DNA of 64,000 nt from Pseudomonas oryzicola (GCF_014269185.2 NZ_JABWRZ020000002.1:1-64000), one strand, 5' to 3'; shown: positions 53,586-62,609, counted from the first letter of the stretch. Notes: a model not told the origin generated them from the letters alone. Numbers and translations: made by a program.

Positions 53586-53847
53586 AGCGCTTGGATCCGC
53601 GAGGTGTGACAAAAGCCGGCTATTTTACGCACAAACGCGACCGGGCTGTAGGCATTCCCGATAAAGACTTCAAGGTAATCAGCAGCCGGCCCTACAGCGC
53701 GATTTGCTCTAAAAAGCACGGTTTATGTGGGTAACGGCTTCCTATACTGCGAAATAGGGCCACATTACCGCTTGCTTCGGTGTTCGGGCCTGGGGCCGCT
53801 ACGCTCCATCTGGGGGGCGTCTGGCAACATTGAGAGGAGTGATCGGC

Positions 53848-54447
53848 ATGATTCATCACGTTGTGGGGCTGTTTACCCATCCCGACCAGGAATGGCGGGA
53901 GATTCGTGGCGAAGAAGAAACCATCAGCCACATGTACCTGACGCATACCCTGATCCTGGCTGCGATCCCCGCCATTTCGGCGTTCATCGGTACCACCCAG
54001 GTCGGCTGGGTGATCGGTGATCGACCGGCGGTGATGCTGACCATGGAGAGCGCCATCTGGATGAGCATCATGTCGTACCTGGCAATGCTCGCCGGGGTGG
54101 CGGTAATGGGTGCATTCATCCACTGGATGGCCCGCACCTACGATGCCAACCCGTCCATGGCACAGTGCATCGCCTTTGCCACCTACACTGCCACGCCGTT
54201 GTTCATCGGCGGCCTGGCGGCGCTGTATCCGCACCTGTGGCTGGGTATGCTGATAGGGACCGCAGCCATCTGCTACACGGTATATCTGTTGTATGTGGGT
54301 TTGCCCACGTTCATGAACATACCGTCCGATGAGGGCTTCCTGTTCTCCAGTTCGGTGCTGGCGGTGGGCCTTGTGGTGCTGGTGGCAATCATGGCTGCCA
54401 CGGTGATTATCTGGGGCCTGGGCGTGGGGCCCGTGTACACCAACTAG
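53848..54447 (+). CDS. Yip1 family membrane protein
   Basis: The 199-aa inner-membrane protein has about five helices. The start MIHHVVGLFTHPDQEWREIRGEEETISHMYL is typical of bacterial YIP1-domain proteins, with membrane segments such as ILAAIPAISAFIGTTQVGWV, MSYLAMLAGVAVMGAFIHWMA and ATYTATPLFIGGLAALYPHLWLGML. The role is unknown. The ATG at 53848 follows GAGAGGAG; a TTG at 53830 is less likely. It is a single gene. Confidence 0.85.
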   Translation: MIHHVVGLFTHPDQEWREIRGEEETISHMYLTHTLILAAIPAISAFIGTTQVGWVIGDRPAVMLTMESAIWMSIMSYLAMLAGVAVMGAFIHWMARTYDANPSMAQCIAFATYTATPLFIGGLAALYPHLWLGMLIGTAAICYTVYLLYVGLPTFMNIPSDEGFLFSSSVLAVGLVVLVAIMAATVIIWGLGVGPVYTN

Positions 54448-54477
54448 AACTGGACCAACACTGGGGCATCACCAGGG

Positions 54478-54495
54478 GGCCGCCGCAAGGCGGCC
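54478..54495 (+). terminator. Hairpin with GCAA tetraloop after the Yip1 gene
   Basis: GGCCGCC (54478-54484) pairs with GGCGGCC (54489-54495) around the stable GCAA tetraloop. There is no T run; it could mark the end of the Yip1 mRNA. Confidence 0.5.
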
Positions 54496-54574
54496 TCTGG
54501 CTGTGCGCTGACCGGTGGCTCGGCAGGCAGCCCGGGGTTGCGGCATAATGCTCGGCCAGGAGAACCATCCCGCC

Positions 54575-55069
54575 ATGCCCGAGCTGCTCAGACAACGCGT
54601 CGAAACCTGTTACCAGCAAGCCGAAACCTTCTTCAAACGCACCTTCCCGCGCCCGGAAGTCAGCTTCAAGCTGCGCGGGCAAAAAGCCGGGGTCGCCCAC
54701 CTGCACGAAAACCTGCTGCGCTTCAATCTGCAACTCTATCGGGAGAACCAGGAAGATTTCCTGCGCCAGACCGTGGCCCATGAAGTGGCGCACCTGGTGG
54801 CCCACCAGCTGTTCGGTGACCGCATCCAGGCCCATGGTGAGGAGTGGCAACTGATCATGCGCGGCGTGTACGAATTGCCGCCCAACCGTTGCCACAACTA
54901 TGAAGTGCAGCGACGCGTGGCTACCCGCTATATCTACCGCTGCCCTTGCCCACAAAGCGATTTCCCGTTTACCGCACAGCGGCACAAGCTGGTGCGCCAA
55001 GGGCGGCGCTACCTGTGCAGACAGTGTCGGGGAATACTGGTGTACAGCGGCGAGACGCGTGTCGAATAG
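54575..55069 (+). CDS. sprT: SprT-family zinc metalloprotease-like protein
   Basis: The 164-aa protein has VAHEVAHLVAHQLFG (HExxH zinc site) and a C-terminal zinc ribbon with RCPCPQ...RRYLCRQCRGIL (two Cys pairs). SprT proteins relate to the eukaryotic DNA-protein crosslink protease SPRTN; bacterial function is little known. The start at 54575 (MPELLRQRVETCYQQAE) is preferred: AGGAGA lies 12-16 bases upstream, and an earlier ATG at 54548 overlaps a CATAAT -10-like sequence that probably belongs to its promoter. Confidence 0.88.
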   Translation: MPELLRQRVETCYQQAETFFKRTFPRPEVSFKLRGQKAGVAHLHENLLRFNLQLYRENQEDFLRQTVAHEVAHLVAHQLFGDRIQAHGEEWQLIMRGVYELPPNRCHNYEVQRRVATRYIYRCPCPQSDFPFTAQRHKLVRQGRRYLCRQCRGILVYSGETRVE

Positions 55070-55126
55070 GCTGATCTGGCTTGCCAACGATACGGCCGGA
55101 CCGCAAAACACGAAAATTGCAGGCAT

Positions 55127-55156
55127 AAGAAAGGCGACCCCAGAGTCGCCTTCTTT
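55127..55156 (-). terminator. Terminator of fpr
   Basis: AAGGCGAC (55131-55138) pairs with GTCGCCTT (55145-55152) with a 6-nt loop. Read leftward the stem is followed by TCTTA, giving a terminator for fpr; on the other strand CTTT follows, so it may also end sprT. Confidence 0.8.
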
Positions 55157-55171
55157 GTACCTGGCTAAGCC

Positions 55172-55951
55172 TTACTTCTCGACGAAGGCACGCTCGATCA
55201 GGTAATCACCCGGCTCGCGCATGCGCGGGGAGATCTTCAGGCCGAAGCTGTCCAGCACTTCGCTGGTCTCGTCGAGCATGCTCGGGCTGCCGCAGATCAT
55301 CGCGCGGTCGTCCTGCGGGTTGATCGGTGGCAGACCGATGTCGCTGAACAGCTTGCCACTGCGCATCAGGTCGGTCAGGCGGCCCTGGTTCTCGAACGGC
55401 TCACGGGTCACGGTCGGGTAGTAGATCAGCTTGTCGCGTACCGCTTCACCGAAGAACTCGTTCTGCGGCAGGTGCTCGGTGATGAATTCGCGGTAGGCCA
55501 CTTCGTTCACGTAACGCACGCCGTGCACCAGGATCACCTTCTCGAAGCGCTCGTAGGTTTCCGGGTCCTGGATGACGCTCATGAACGGCGCCAGGCCAGT
55601 GCCGGTGCTCAGCAGGTACAGGTGCTTGCCGGGGTTCAGGTCGTCGAGTACCAGGGTGCCGGTAGGCTTCTTGCTGATGATGATCTCGTCGCCTTCCTTC
55701 AGGTGCTGCAACTGCGAGGTCAATGGGCCATCCGGCACCTTGATGCTGAAGAATTCCAGGTGCTCTTCCCAGTTCGGCGAAGCGATGGAATAGGCGCGCA
55801 TGAGCGGACGACCGTTGTCCTGCTGCAGGCCAATCATCACGAACTGACCGTTCTCGAAGCGCAGGCCCGGGTCGCGGGTGCACTTGAAGCTGAACAGGGT
55901 GTCGTTCCAGTGGTGCACACTGAGGACACGTTCGTGGTTCATGTTGCTCAT
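55172..55951 (-). CDS. fpr: Ferredoxin--NADP+ reductase Fpr
   Basis: Fpr moves electrons between NADPH and ferredoxin or flavodoxin and supports iron-sulfur repair and oxidative stress defence. The 259-aa FAD enzyme has MRAYSIASPNWEEHLEFFSIKV (FAD binding), LLSTGTGLAPFMSVIQDPETYERFEKVILVHGVRYVNEVAY (NADP binding) and MICGSPSMLDET, ending in FVEK. The start at 55951 has AGGAG nine bases upstream. It is divergent from finR, whose product is known in P. putida to activate fpr under superoxide stress. Confidence 0.95.
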   Translation of the reverse strand: MSNMNHERVLSVHHWNDTLFSFKCTRDPGLRFENGQFVMIGLQQDNGRPLMRAYSIASPNWEEHLEFFSIKVPDGPLTSQLQHLKEGDEIIISKKPTGTLVLDDLNPGKHLYLLSTGTGLAPFMSVIQDPETYERFEKVILVHGVRYVNEVAYREFITEHLPQNEFFGEAVRDKLIYYPTVTREPFENQGRLTDLMRSGKLFSDIGLPPINPQDDRAMICGSPSMLDETSEVLDSFGLKISPRMREPGDYLIERAFVEK

Positions 55952-56055
55952 CGAATGGGGCTCCTGAAGAAAGACGCGGCGCGCGCATACGCGCAGTTGC
56001 GCGATAGTTTAGGGGCAGCGACAATATCTGTTAACTGGATTATCAAGATATGTGT

Positions 56056-56072
56056 TATCGGTTATATCGATA
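56056..56072. promoter_or_regulatory. Dyad in the fpr-finR intergenic region, candidate FinR site
   Basis: TATCG (56056-56060) and CGATA (56068-56072) form an inverted repeat with a 7-bp spacer; the right arm reaches the first base of the finR ATG. LysR proteins usually bind such interrupted dyads between divergent genes. It could mediate finR autoregulation and fpr activation. Confidence 0.5.
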
Positions 56073-56998
56073 TGCGATTCACGCTTCGTCAACTGCAGGT
56101 CTTCGTGGCCGTGGCCCAGCACCAGAGCGTCTCCCGGGCGGCGAGTGTGCTGGCCCTGTCGCAATCGGCCGCCAGCACCTCGATCACTGAACTGGAACGC
56201 CAGTCCAGCTGCCAGCTGTTCGACCGCGCCGGCAAGCGCCTGAGCCTCAATGCCCTGGGCCAGCAACTGTTGCCGCAGGCCGTCGCCCTGCTCGACCAGG
56301 CCAAGGAAATCGAAGACCTGCTCAATGGCAAGTCCGGTTTCGGCTCGCTGGCGGTCGGCGCCACGCTGACCATCGGCAACTACCTGGCCACCCTGCTGAT
56401 CGGCAGCTTCATGCAGGTGCACCCGGAGAGCCAGGTAAAGCTGCATGTGCAGAACACCGCACATATCGTGCAACAGGTTGCGCACTACGAAATTGATCTA
56501 GGTCTGATCGAAGGCGACTGCAACCATCCCGACCTGGAGGTTCAACCTTGGGTCGAGGACGAACTGGTGGTGTTCTGTGCACCACAGCACCCTCTGGCCA
56601 AACTGGGCCGCGCCGATGTGCAGACCTTGTCCCAGGAGGCCTGGATCCTTCGCGAACAGGGCTCCGGCACGCGCCTGACCTTCGACCAGGCCATGCGTCA
56701 TCAGCGTACCAACCTCAACATCCGCCTGGAACTGGAGCACACCGAAGCCATCAAGCGCGCGGTGGAGTCAGGCCTGGGTATCGGCTGCATTTCGCGCCTG
56801 GCCCTGCGTGACGCCTTCCGTCGCGGTAGCCTGGTTGCGGTGGAAACCCCGGAGCTGGACCTGAGCCGCCAGTTCTACTTCATCTGGCACAAACAGAAGT
56901 ACCAGACTTCGGCCATGCGCGAATTTCTCGAACTGTGCCGCAACTTCACTGCGGGCTTTACCCGCAGTGACGAGATCGTGCTGCCGCCGATCGCTTAA
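56072..56998 (+). CDS. finR: LysR-family transcriptional regulator FinR
   Basis: The 308-aa protein has the LysR winged helix at the N-terminus (MRFTLRQLQVFVAVAQHQSVSRAASVLALSQSAASTSITELER, residues 1-60) and the periplasmic-binding-protein-like effector domain (about 90-300). The C-terminal IRLELEHTEAIKRAVESGLGIGCISRLAL is typical. In P. putida, FinR sits opposite fpr and is needed for its induction by superoxide. The gene order here agrees. The start at 56072 was set by the conserved N-terminus; the frame upstream is open but antisense to fpr. Confidence 0.92.
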   Translation: MRFTLRQLQVFVAVAQHQSVSRAASVLALSQSAASTSITELERQSSCQLFDRAGKRLSLNALGQQLLPQAVALLDQAKEIEDLLNGKSGFGSLAVGATLTIGNYLATLLIGSFMQVHPESQVKLHVQNTAHIVQQVAHYEIDLGLIEGDCNHPDLEVQPWVEDELVVFCAPQHPLAKLGRADVQTLSQEAWILREQGSGTRLTFDQAMRHQRTNLNIRLELEHTEAIKRAVESGLGIGCISRLALRDAFRRGSLVAVETPELDLSRQFYFIWHKQKYQTSAMREFLELCRNFTAGFTRSDEIVLPPIA

Positions 56999-57360
56999 AG
57001 CAAGATCACGCCCCACACCAGCGCCACCATGGTCAGCGCCACCAGCTGTGCGGCGCTGCCCATGTCCTTGGCGTTCTTCGACAGCGGGTGGCGCTCCAGC
57101 GAAATGCGGTCGATGGCCGCCTCCACTGCCGAGTTGAACAACTCGACGATCAAGCCCAACAGGCATACGGCGATCATGATCGCCCGCTCCGCACGGCTGA
57201 CCGGCAGCCAGAAGGCAATCGGGACCAGCAGCACGTTGAGCAGCACCAGCTGGCGGAACGCGGCCTCGCCCTTGAAGGCAGCACGCAGGCCGTCCAGCGA
57301 GTAACCGGCGGCGTTGAAGATGCGTTTGAGGCCGGTCTGGCCCTTGAATGGCGATGTCAT
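56995..57360 (-). CDS. dgkA: Diacylglycerol kinase DgkA
   Basis: DgkA phosphorylates diacylglycerol to phosphatidic acid in the inner membrane, recycling the product of glucan synthesis. The 121-aa protein has three membrane helices and the family signature ELFNSAVEAAIDRISLERHPLSKNAKDMGSAAQ with the catalytic Glu. It overlaps the end of finR by four bases in convergent orientation. The ATG at 57360 is preferred to a GTG nine bases upstream. Confidence 0.95.
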   Translation of the reverse strand: MTSPFKGQTGLKRIFNAAGYSLDGLRAAFKGEAAFRQLVLLNVLLVPIAFWLPVSRAERAIMIAVCLLGLIVELFNSAVEAAIDRISLERHPLSKNAKDMGSAAQLVALTMVALVWGVILL

Positions 57361-57433
57361 GTGAGTCACTTCACAACCGAGAGGTCAGCAGCCTAGAGCG
57401 GCAAGGGTCAAAAAAGCGTGAATCCAAGAGCAG

Positions 57434-58084
57434 TCAGCTGCTGGCAACCGATTCAAGTTGTTGCAGCAGCAACGCGGCCTGGGTGCGGGTACGCACGCCA
57501 AGCTTGCGGAAGATTGCGGTCACGTGGGCCTTGATGGTCGCTTCCGACACATTCAGCTCATAGGCGATCTGCTTGTTCAGCAAGCCTTCGCAGACCATGG
57601 TCAGCACGCGGAACTGCTGCGGCGTGAGGCTGGCCAGGCCTGCGCTGGCAGCCTTGGCCTCGGCCGAGACGTCGACCTTTTCGAACGCCTGCGGCGGCCA
57701 CCAGACCTCGCCGTCGAGCACCTTGCGCACCGCATCCTGGATCACTTCCAGGGTGCTGGACTTGGGAATGAAGCCGCTGGCACCAAACTCGCGGGACTTG
57801 ACCACCACAGCGGCCTCCTCCTGTGCCGACACCATCACCACCGGGATCTGCGGGTATTGCCCGCGCAGCAGTACCAGCCCGGAAAAACCGTAGGCACCCG
57901 GCATGTTCAGGTCCAGCAACACCAGGTCCCAGTCGGCTTTTTCGCTCAGGCGGGTTTCCAGTTCGGCGATGCTGGCAACCTCCACCAGGCGCACATCCGG
58001 GCCCAGGCCGAGGGTAACGGCCTGGCGCAGGGCACCACGGAACAGCGGGTGGTCATCGGCAATCAGGATTTCGTAAGTGGCCAT
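57434..58084 (-). CDS. erdR: LuxR-type response regulator ErdR (CrbR)
   Basis: The 216-aa protein has a receiver domain with ILIADDHPLFRGALRQAV and phospho-acceptor Asp58 in LVLLDLNMPGAYG, and a GerE/LuxR-type helix-turn-helix (about 150-210, LTPQQFRVLTMVCEGLLNKQIAYELNVSEATIKAHVTAIFRKLGVRTRTQAALL). It matches ErdR/CrbR, which activates acs and other genes for acetate and ethanol use. Its kinase in other pseudomonads is MxtR/CrbS, encoded 47 kb away in this window. The start at 58084 (MATYEILIADD) is conserved. It stands alone, not beside a kinase gene. Confidence 0.88.
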   Translation of the reverse strand: MATYEILIADDHPLFRGALRQAVTLGLGPDVRLVEVASIAELETRLSEKADWDLVLLDLNMPGAYGFSGLVLLRGQYPQIPVVMVSAQEEAAVVVKSREFGASGFIPKSSTLEVIQDAVRKVLDGEVWWPPQAFEKVDVSAEAKAASAGLASLTPQQFRVLTMVCEGLLNKQIAYELNVSEATIKAHVTAIFRKLGVRTRTQAALLLQQLESVASS

Positions 58085-58161
58085 CGATCTAGGGATCCTG
58101 TTCTGTGTCGGGCACTCGGGTAGGCTCATTATGAACCAAAGCAGGGGTTGTGCCCCTTGGA

Positions 58162-58872
58162 CTATAGGAAGGTATGCAAACGCTGATGGGTGTCGTCCTG
58201 CTCGTCCACCGGCAGGCGCCGCTTGCCGCTCAGGTAATGCAGGCTGAACACGTCCAGGTAGGCGTCCAGCGCCTGCGAAGCCTGGCTATCGCCGGCCAGG
58301 TCGAGGCACATGGCAGCCACTTCCGCCGTGCAGAAGTGATCATCGCGCCGCGAGCGGCGCAGGCGGTAGCGGGACATCTGCTCGGCAGCCAGGCTCAACA
58401 CCGGGAAGCGATCGAGGTACGGGCTTTTGCGGAACATCTTGCGGGCCTCGGTCCAGGTGGCATCCAGCAGGATGAACAACGGACGCTTGCCCGGCGCACG
58501 CACTACCTCGCTGACCACGCGTTCCTGGGCAACGAACTCGCCAGGGAAGACGATATAGGGCTGCCAGCGCGGGTCGTCCAGCAGGGCCAGCAAGCGTTCA
58601 TCGACCGAAGTGCGCAACCAGCCAAAGGCGGAGGTGTCTTCGATCAGGTCGGCGATCAGCCATCCGGTATTGGTGGGTTTCAGCGGCTCGGTGTCATGCA
58701 TCAGCAGGCACACGCCGGATTCGGCCTGCACCCGTGGTTTCCAGGCGCACAGGCAATGGCTGGCGATGACCCGGCACTCCGGGCAACGTTCGGCACGCGA
58801 GCCACGGGCGATGAAGGGCTTGTTGCTGCGCGCCAGGCGTTCGGCGCGCAGGCGCGCTACCGCATGGCTCAT
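58162..58872 (-). CDS. DTW-domain tRNA-uridine aminocarboxypropyltransferase (TapT-like)
   Basis: TapT-type enzymes add the aminocarboxypropyl group of SAM to uridine 47 of tRNA. The 236-aa protein has a Cys cluster CPECRVIASHCLCAW near residue 30 (zinc), the DTW motif as LLDATWTEARKM and the RRSRRDDHFCTAEVAAMCL region. In E. coli this is YfiP. The start at 58872 (MSHAVARLRAERLARSN) was chosen because the additional upstream codons are not conserved in style. Confidence 0.88.
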   Translation of the reverse strand: MSHAVARLRAERLARSNKPFIARGSRAERCPECRVIASHCLCAWKPRVQAESGVCLLMHDTEPLKPTNTGWLIADLIEDTSAFGWLRTSVDERLLALLDDPRWQPYIVFPGEFVAQERVVSEVVRAPGKRPLFILLDATWTEARKMFRKSPYLDRFPVLSLAAEQMSRYRLRRSRRDDHFCTAEVAAMCLDLAGDSQASQALDAYLDVFSLHYLSGKRRLPVDEQDDTHQRLHTFL

Positions 58873-58985
58873 GCCGGCAGGCCTCTGGACAGGTTGGGAA
58901 TGGACACAAGGATTGCTCGGTGAAAACAAGGTCGCCAGTCTACCAGAACAGGGGGCAATTGCTGTGCAGCTGGCAAGGCGCTCCT

Positions 58986-58991
58986 TATAAT
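58986..58991 (+). promoter_or_regulatory. -10 box of the PA3611-like gene
   Basis: A perfect TATAAT lies 101 bases upstream of the ATG at 59092. No convincing -35 could be set. The intervening leader ends in AGGAGAG. Confidence 0.45.
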
Positions 58992-59091
58992 CGGCTTTTT
59001 TACGTGCCCGAACCTCGCGCCTTCGCGATGTTCACGGAACGCCGTCGACCCGCGCATGTCAAAGCGCCAGTCATCGAACCAGGAGAGATTC

Positions 59092-59511
59092 ATGCTGCGC
59101 CGTATCGCCCCCGTCCTGAGCCTGATGCTCGCCCTGCCCCTGGCAGCCCATGCCGCCTCCAAGCAGGATTACGACCTGAACAACATGCTGCAGAAGGTGG
59201 CCAAAGAGAGCAGTGTCGGTACCCCGCGGGCCATCAACGAAGATATCCTCGACCAGGGTTACACCGTGGAAGGCAAGGCGCTGATCAACCACCTGAGCGT
59301 GCGCCAGAGCCACGCCGAACGCATGCAGGCCAACCCGGAACAGGTTCGCAGCCAGCTGGGTGACAGCGTGTGCCGCAACACCGGCTTCCGCAACCTGATG
59401 TCCAAAGGCGCGGTCATGGTCTACCGCTTCACGGTCTACAAGACCAACCAGCCGATCATGGACCAGGCCTTCGACAATGCCAGTTGTGTGGCCGGCAACA
59501 AGAAGAAGTAA
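59092..59511 (+). CDS. PA3611-type secreted/periplasmic protein
   Basis: The 139-aa protein has a signal peptide (MLRRIAPVLSLMLALPLAAHAA) and the PA3611 family sequence KQDYDLNNMLQKVAKESSVGTPRAINEDILDQGYTVEGKALINHLSVRQSHAERMQANPEQVRSQLG. Two Cys (CRNTG and SCVAG) probably form a disulfide. In P. aeruginosa PA3611 is regulated by quorum sensing and linked to virulence; its biochemical function is not known. The start at 59092 follows AGGAGAG at close spacing. It is a single gene. Confidence 0.87.
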   Translation: MLRRIAPVLSLMLALPLAAHAASKQDYDLNNMLQKVAKESSVGTPRAINEDILDQGYTVEGKALINHLSVRQSHAERMQANPEQVRSQLGDSVCRNTGFRNLMSKGAVMVYRFTVYKTNQPIMDQAFDNASCVAGNKKK

Positions 59512-59527
59512 CGATGAACTGCAATCG

Positions 59528-59737
59528 CTAGGCCTTTTCGTCTTCACGGGCGCGCCAATGCCCTTCAGCGGCGTCGGCGCGCATTTCTGCCAACAGCGCC
59601 TGCAAATAGTGCGACTGGCATTCCAGCCCCGACAGCCTGCGTCGGCACTCGGCCTCCAGGCTCAGGTGATGTACCTGGGCCGCATTTTCCAGCCGCTGAT
59701 ACAGCTGCCGGTCCACCTCGATGATCAAGCGATGCAT
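59528..59737 (-). CDS. FitA-like ribbon-helix-helix protein, 69 aa
   Basis: The product starts MHRLIIEVDRQLYQRLENAAQVHHLSLEAECRRRLSGLE: a strand followed by two helices, the Arc/FitA DNA-binding fold. The C-terminal 30 residues (HYLQALLAEMRADAAEGHWRAREDEKA) are charged. Such proteins are usually antitoxins paired with a PIN-domain toxin, but neither neighbour is a toxin: the LOG gene is divergent and the PA3611-like gene converges. AGGAGG precedes the ATG. It is probably a stand-alone regulator or a remnant of a toxin-antitoxin pair. Confidence 0.8.
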   Translation of the reverse strand: MHRLIIEVDRQLYQRLENAAQVHHLSLEAECRRRLSGLECQSHYLQALLAEMRADAAEGHWRAREDEKA

Positions 59738-59897
59738 ACCGCCACCTCCTGCATCGACACGTTTCGCTTTACCAGTTAACCAAACCCGCATCGCCAGTGG
59801 CTGCGTGCCGACGGGCGGCCGCGTCAAACACCCCGGCACGATCGATCGCAAGGGTCTAGATTGAGGTCAGAGGTATTGGTGCAGAAGGAGACGTTGC

Positions 59898-61016
59898 ATG
59901 CCTTACCAATCGAATGAACTGCTATTCAGTCACTTCCGCGACAACAACATCGACTTGAGCAACATCGACGCTCAATTGCAACTGGTGGCACCAGACAGCC
60001 CCAACCTACCGCTGTACCGCGACATGATGCTGACCATCCTGCGCATGGCCCATGACGACACCGATCGCTGGAGCGCCAAGATCACTCTGCAGGCCCTACG
60101 GGAACTGGACCACTCGTTTCGCGCCCTGGAACGCTACAAGGGCCGGCGCAAGGTAACCGTGTTCGGCTCGGCACGCACCCCACTGGAACACCCGATGTAT
60201 GCCTTGGCCCGCGAGCTGGGCGCGACGCTGGCGCGCTCCGACCTGATGGTCATCACCGGCGCCGGCGGCGGCATCATGGCGGCAGCCCACGAAGGCGCTG
60301 GCAGCGATCACAGCCTTGGCTTCAACATCACCCTGCCCTTCGAGCAACACGCCAACCCCACGGTGGACGGCACCGACAAGTTGCTGCCCTTCCACTTCTT
60401 CTTCATCCGCAAACTGTTCTTCGTCAAGGAAGCCGATGCCCTGGTGCTGTGCCCAGGCGGTTTCGGCACACTGGATGAAGCGCTGGAAGTGCTGACCCTG
60501 ATCCAGACCGGCAAAAGCCCACTGGTGCCAGTGGTGCTGCTGGACTCACCGGGCGGCAGCTTCTGGCGCGACTGCCTGGACTTCGTCAGCCGCCAGCTGG
60601 AAGAAAACCGCTACATCCTGCCCAGCGATTTGAAGCTGTTGCGCCTGGTGTACAGCGCCGACGAGGCGGTGGAGGAAATCAACCAGTTCTACAGCAACTA
60701 CCACTCCAGCCGCTGGCTGAAGAGCCAGTTCGTGATCCGCATGCACCACCCTCTCAGCGAGGCAGCGCTGTATGACATCCAGGAAGGCTTTGCCGACTTG
60801 CGCCTGAGCGGCAAATATCACCAGCAGCCTGACAGCAGTGCCGAGCACGAAGTGGGCAATTTCAGTCACCTGACCCGTTTGTCATTTGCCTTCAATGGCC
60901 GCGATCAGGGCCGCCTGCGCGAGCTGGTGGATTTCATCAACCTGCCGGAGAACTGGGCCAAGCCGGAGCCCATGCATACCACCCAGCGGGCCCGGGAGGC
61001 GTTGAAAGCCAGTTGA
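59898..61016 (+). CDS. LOG-family protein (lysine decarboxylase-like fold), 372 aa
   Basis: The protein has the LOG core with VTVFGSARTPLEHPMYALARELGATLARSDLMVITGAGGGIMAAAHEGA and the PGGFGTLDEALEVLTLIQ motif (PGGxGTxxE). LOG proteins cleave cytokinin-type nucleotides or related nucleoside monophosphates. This version is longer than the usual 190-230 aa, with an N-terminal helical extension (about 85 residues) and a C-terminal domain of about 120 residues. That type belongs to the TIGR00730-related group common in proteobacteria. GAAGGAG precedes the ATG. It is single. Confidence 0.86.
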   Translation: MPYQSNELLFSHFRDNNIDLSNIDAQLQLVAPDSPNLPLYRDMMLTILRMAHDDTDRWSAKITLQALRELDHSFRALERYKGRRKVTVFGSARTPLEHPMYALARELGATLARSDLMVITGAGGGIMAAAHEGAGSDHSLGFNITLPFEQHANPTVDGTDKLLPFHFFFIRKLFFVKEADALVLCPGGFGTLDEALEVLTLIQTGKSPLVPVVLLDSPGGSFWRDCLDFVSRQLEENRYILPSDLKLLRLVYSADEAVEEINQFYSNYHSSRWLKSQFVIRMHHPLSEAALYDIQEGFADLRLSGKYHQQPDSSAEHEVGNFSHLTRLSFAFNGRDQGRLRELVDFINLPENWAKPEPMHTTQRAREALKAS

Positions 61017-61029
61017 GACCGTGTTGCTT

Positions 61030-61047
61030 GGGGGCGCTCTGCGCCCC
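61030..61047. terminator. Hairpin between the LOG gene and recX
   Basis: GGGGCGC (61031-61037) pairs with GCGCCCC (61041-61047) around TCT, between two convergent genes. There is no clear T run. Confidence 0.55.
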
Positions 61048-61052
61048 AGCAC

Positions 61053-61523
61053 TCAGTAGTCGTCGAGATCACGTCCACTGAGCAGACGGCCGATCATGTC
61101 CATGGAGAACCCCCGGTAAGCAAGAAACCGGGTCTGCTGGGCGCGGCTACGCGGATCATGGGGGCGCTGGCCGGCAAACTTGCGCTGCCACACCTCACGC
61201 ATGCGCTCGCCCCACTCCACCCCGCTCTCACGCAGGGCCTGCTCGATATCAGCACGCGCCAAACCACGCTGGCTCAGCTCTTCGCGAATTCGCGCAGGGC
61301 CATAGCCGGAACCGGAACGATAACGGATGAAGCTTTCGAGATAGCGAGCTTCGCTAAGCAGCCCTTCTTGGGCAAGCCGATCGAGCTCGGGCTCGATCAG
61401 CTCATCCGAAGCGCCGCGCTGACGCAATTTACGCGTCAGTTCGACGCGACCGTGCTCACGTCGCGCGAGCAAGTCCATGGCTGTCCGCCGGATAGCGACG
61501 GGCGTGTCGAGTTCGGCGGACAT
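61053..61523 (-). CDS. recX: Regulatory protein RecX
   Basis: RecX limits RecA filament growth. The 156-aa protein is made of three-helix repeats: [77 protein letters not shown], the family hallmark. It starts 18 bases after the recA stop, so the two form the standard recA-recX operon. Confidence 0.95.
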   Translation of the reverse strand: MSAELDTPVAIRRTAMDLLARREHGRVELTRKLRQRGASDELIEPELDRLAQEGLLSEARYLESFIRYRSGSGYGPARIREELSQRGLARADIEQALRESGVEWGERMREVWQRKFAGQRPHDPRSRAQQTRFLAYRGFSMDMIGRLLSGRDLDDY

Positions 61524-61541
61524 GTTCGGCTATCCGTGCAA

Positions 61542-62609
61542 TCAATAACCGGCGTCAGCGTCGGCCATGTCGTCGGCATCAGCTTCGGCCGCAGCAGCCT
61601 TCCCGGCAGCCGCAACAGCACCAGCGGTCAGCAGCTTCTCGCGGATCTGCTTCTCGATCTCGGCGCCGATGGCCGGGTTCTCAGCCAGGTACTTGGCAGC
61701 GTTTGCCTTGCCTTGACCGATTTTGTTGCCTTGGTAGGCGTACCAGGCACCGGACTTCTCGACCAGCCCCTGGGCAACACCCAGGTCGATGATCTCGCCA
61801 TTCCGGTAGATGCCCTTGCCGTAGAGAATCTGGAATTCGGCCTGACGGAACGGTGGCGACACCTTGTTCTTGACGATCTTGACGCGGGTTTCGCTGCCGA
61901 CCACCTCGTCGCCTTCCTTGACTGCACCGGTACGGCGGATGTCCAGACGCACCGAGGCGTAGAATTTCAGGGCGTTACCACCGGTGGTGGTTTCCGGGCT
62001 GCCGAACATAACGCCGATCTTCATACGGATCTGGTTGATGAAGATGACCAGGCAGTTGGCGTTCTTGATGTTACCGGTGATCTTGCGCAGCGCCTGGGAC
62101 ATCAGGCGAGCCTGCAGGCCCACGTGCATGTCACCCATCTCGCCTTCGATCTCGGCCTTGGGTACCAGGGCGGCCACGGAGTCGACGATGATCACGTCAA
62201 CCGCGTTGGAGCGCACCAGCATGTCGGTGATTTCCAGCGCCTGTTCGCCGGTGTCCGGCTGGGAAACCAGCAGGTCATCGACATTGACACCCAGTTTGCC
62301 GGCATATTCCGGGTCGAGCGCGTGCTCGGCGTCGACGAAGGCACAGGTAGCGCCATTCTTCTGGGCTTCGGCGATGACCGACAAGGTCAGCGTGGTCTTA
62401 CCCGACGACTCCGGGCCGTAGATTTCGACGATACGGCCTTTCGGCAGACCACCGATGCCGAGGGCGATGTCCAGGCCCAGGGAGCCGGTGGAGATGGCAG
62501 GAATCGCCTGGCGCTCATGGTCGCCCATGCGCATGACCGCACCCTTGCCGAATTGGCGTTCGATTTGACCCAGGGCCGCAGCCAAGGCGCGCTTCTTGTT
62601 GTCGTCCAT
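61542..62609 (-). CDS. recA: Recombinase RecA
   Basis: RecA forms filaments on single-stranded DNA, performs strand exchange and triggers LexA self-cleavage in the SOS response. The 355-aa protein has the Walker [11 protein letters not shown], the L1 and L2 loops ([26 protein letters not shown] and [19 protein letters not shown]) and an acidic C-terminal tail ([12 protein letters not shown]). The start at 62609 ([13 protein letters not shown]) is universal. A LexA box lies 44 bases upstream. recX follows on the same transcript and pncC lies upstream. Confidence 0.98.
   Translation of the reverse strand: MDDNKKRALAAALGQIERQFGKGAVMRMGDHERQAIPAISTGSLGLDIALGIGGLPKGRIVEIYGPESSGKTTLTLSVIAEAQKNGATCAFVDAEHALDPEYAGKLGVNVDDLLVSQPDTGEQALEITDMLVRSNAVDVIIVDSVAALVPKAEIEGEMGDMHVGLQARLMSQALRKITGNIKNANCLVIFINQIRMKIGVMFGSPETTTGGNALKFYASVRLDIRRTGAVKEGDEVVGSETRVKIVKNKVSPPFRQAEFQILYGKGIYRNGEIIDLGVAQGLVEKSGAWYAYQGNKIGQGKANAAKYLAENPAIGAEIEKQIREKLLTAGAVAAAGKAAAAEADADDMADADAGY

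Noticed and set aside
54548..54574. An earlier ATG for sprT at 54548
   Set aside because: It overlaps a -10-like CATAAT and has no ribosome site, while AGGAGA lies before the ATG at 54575.
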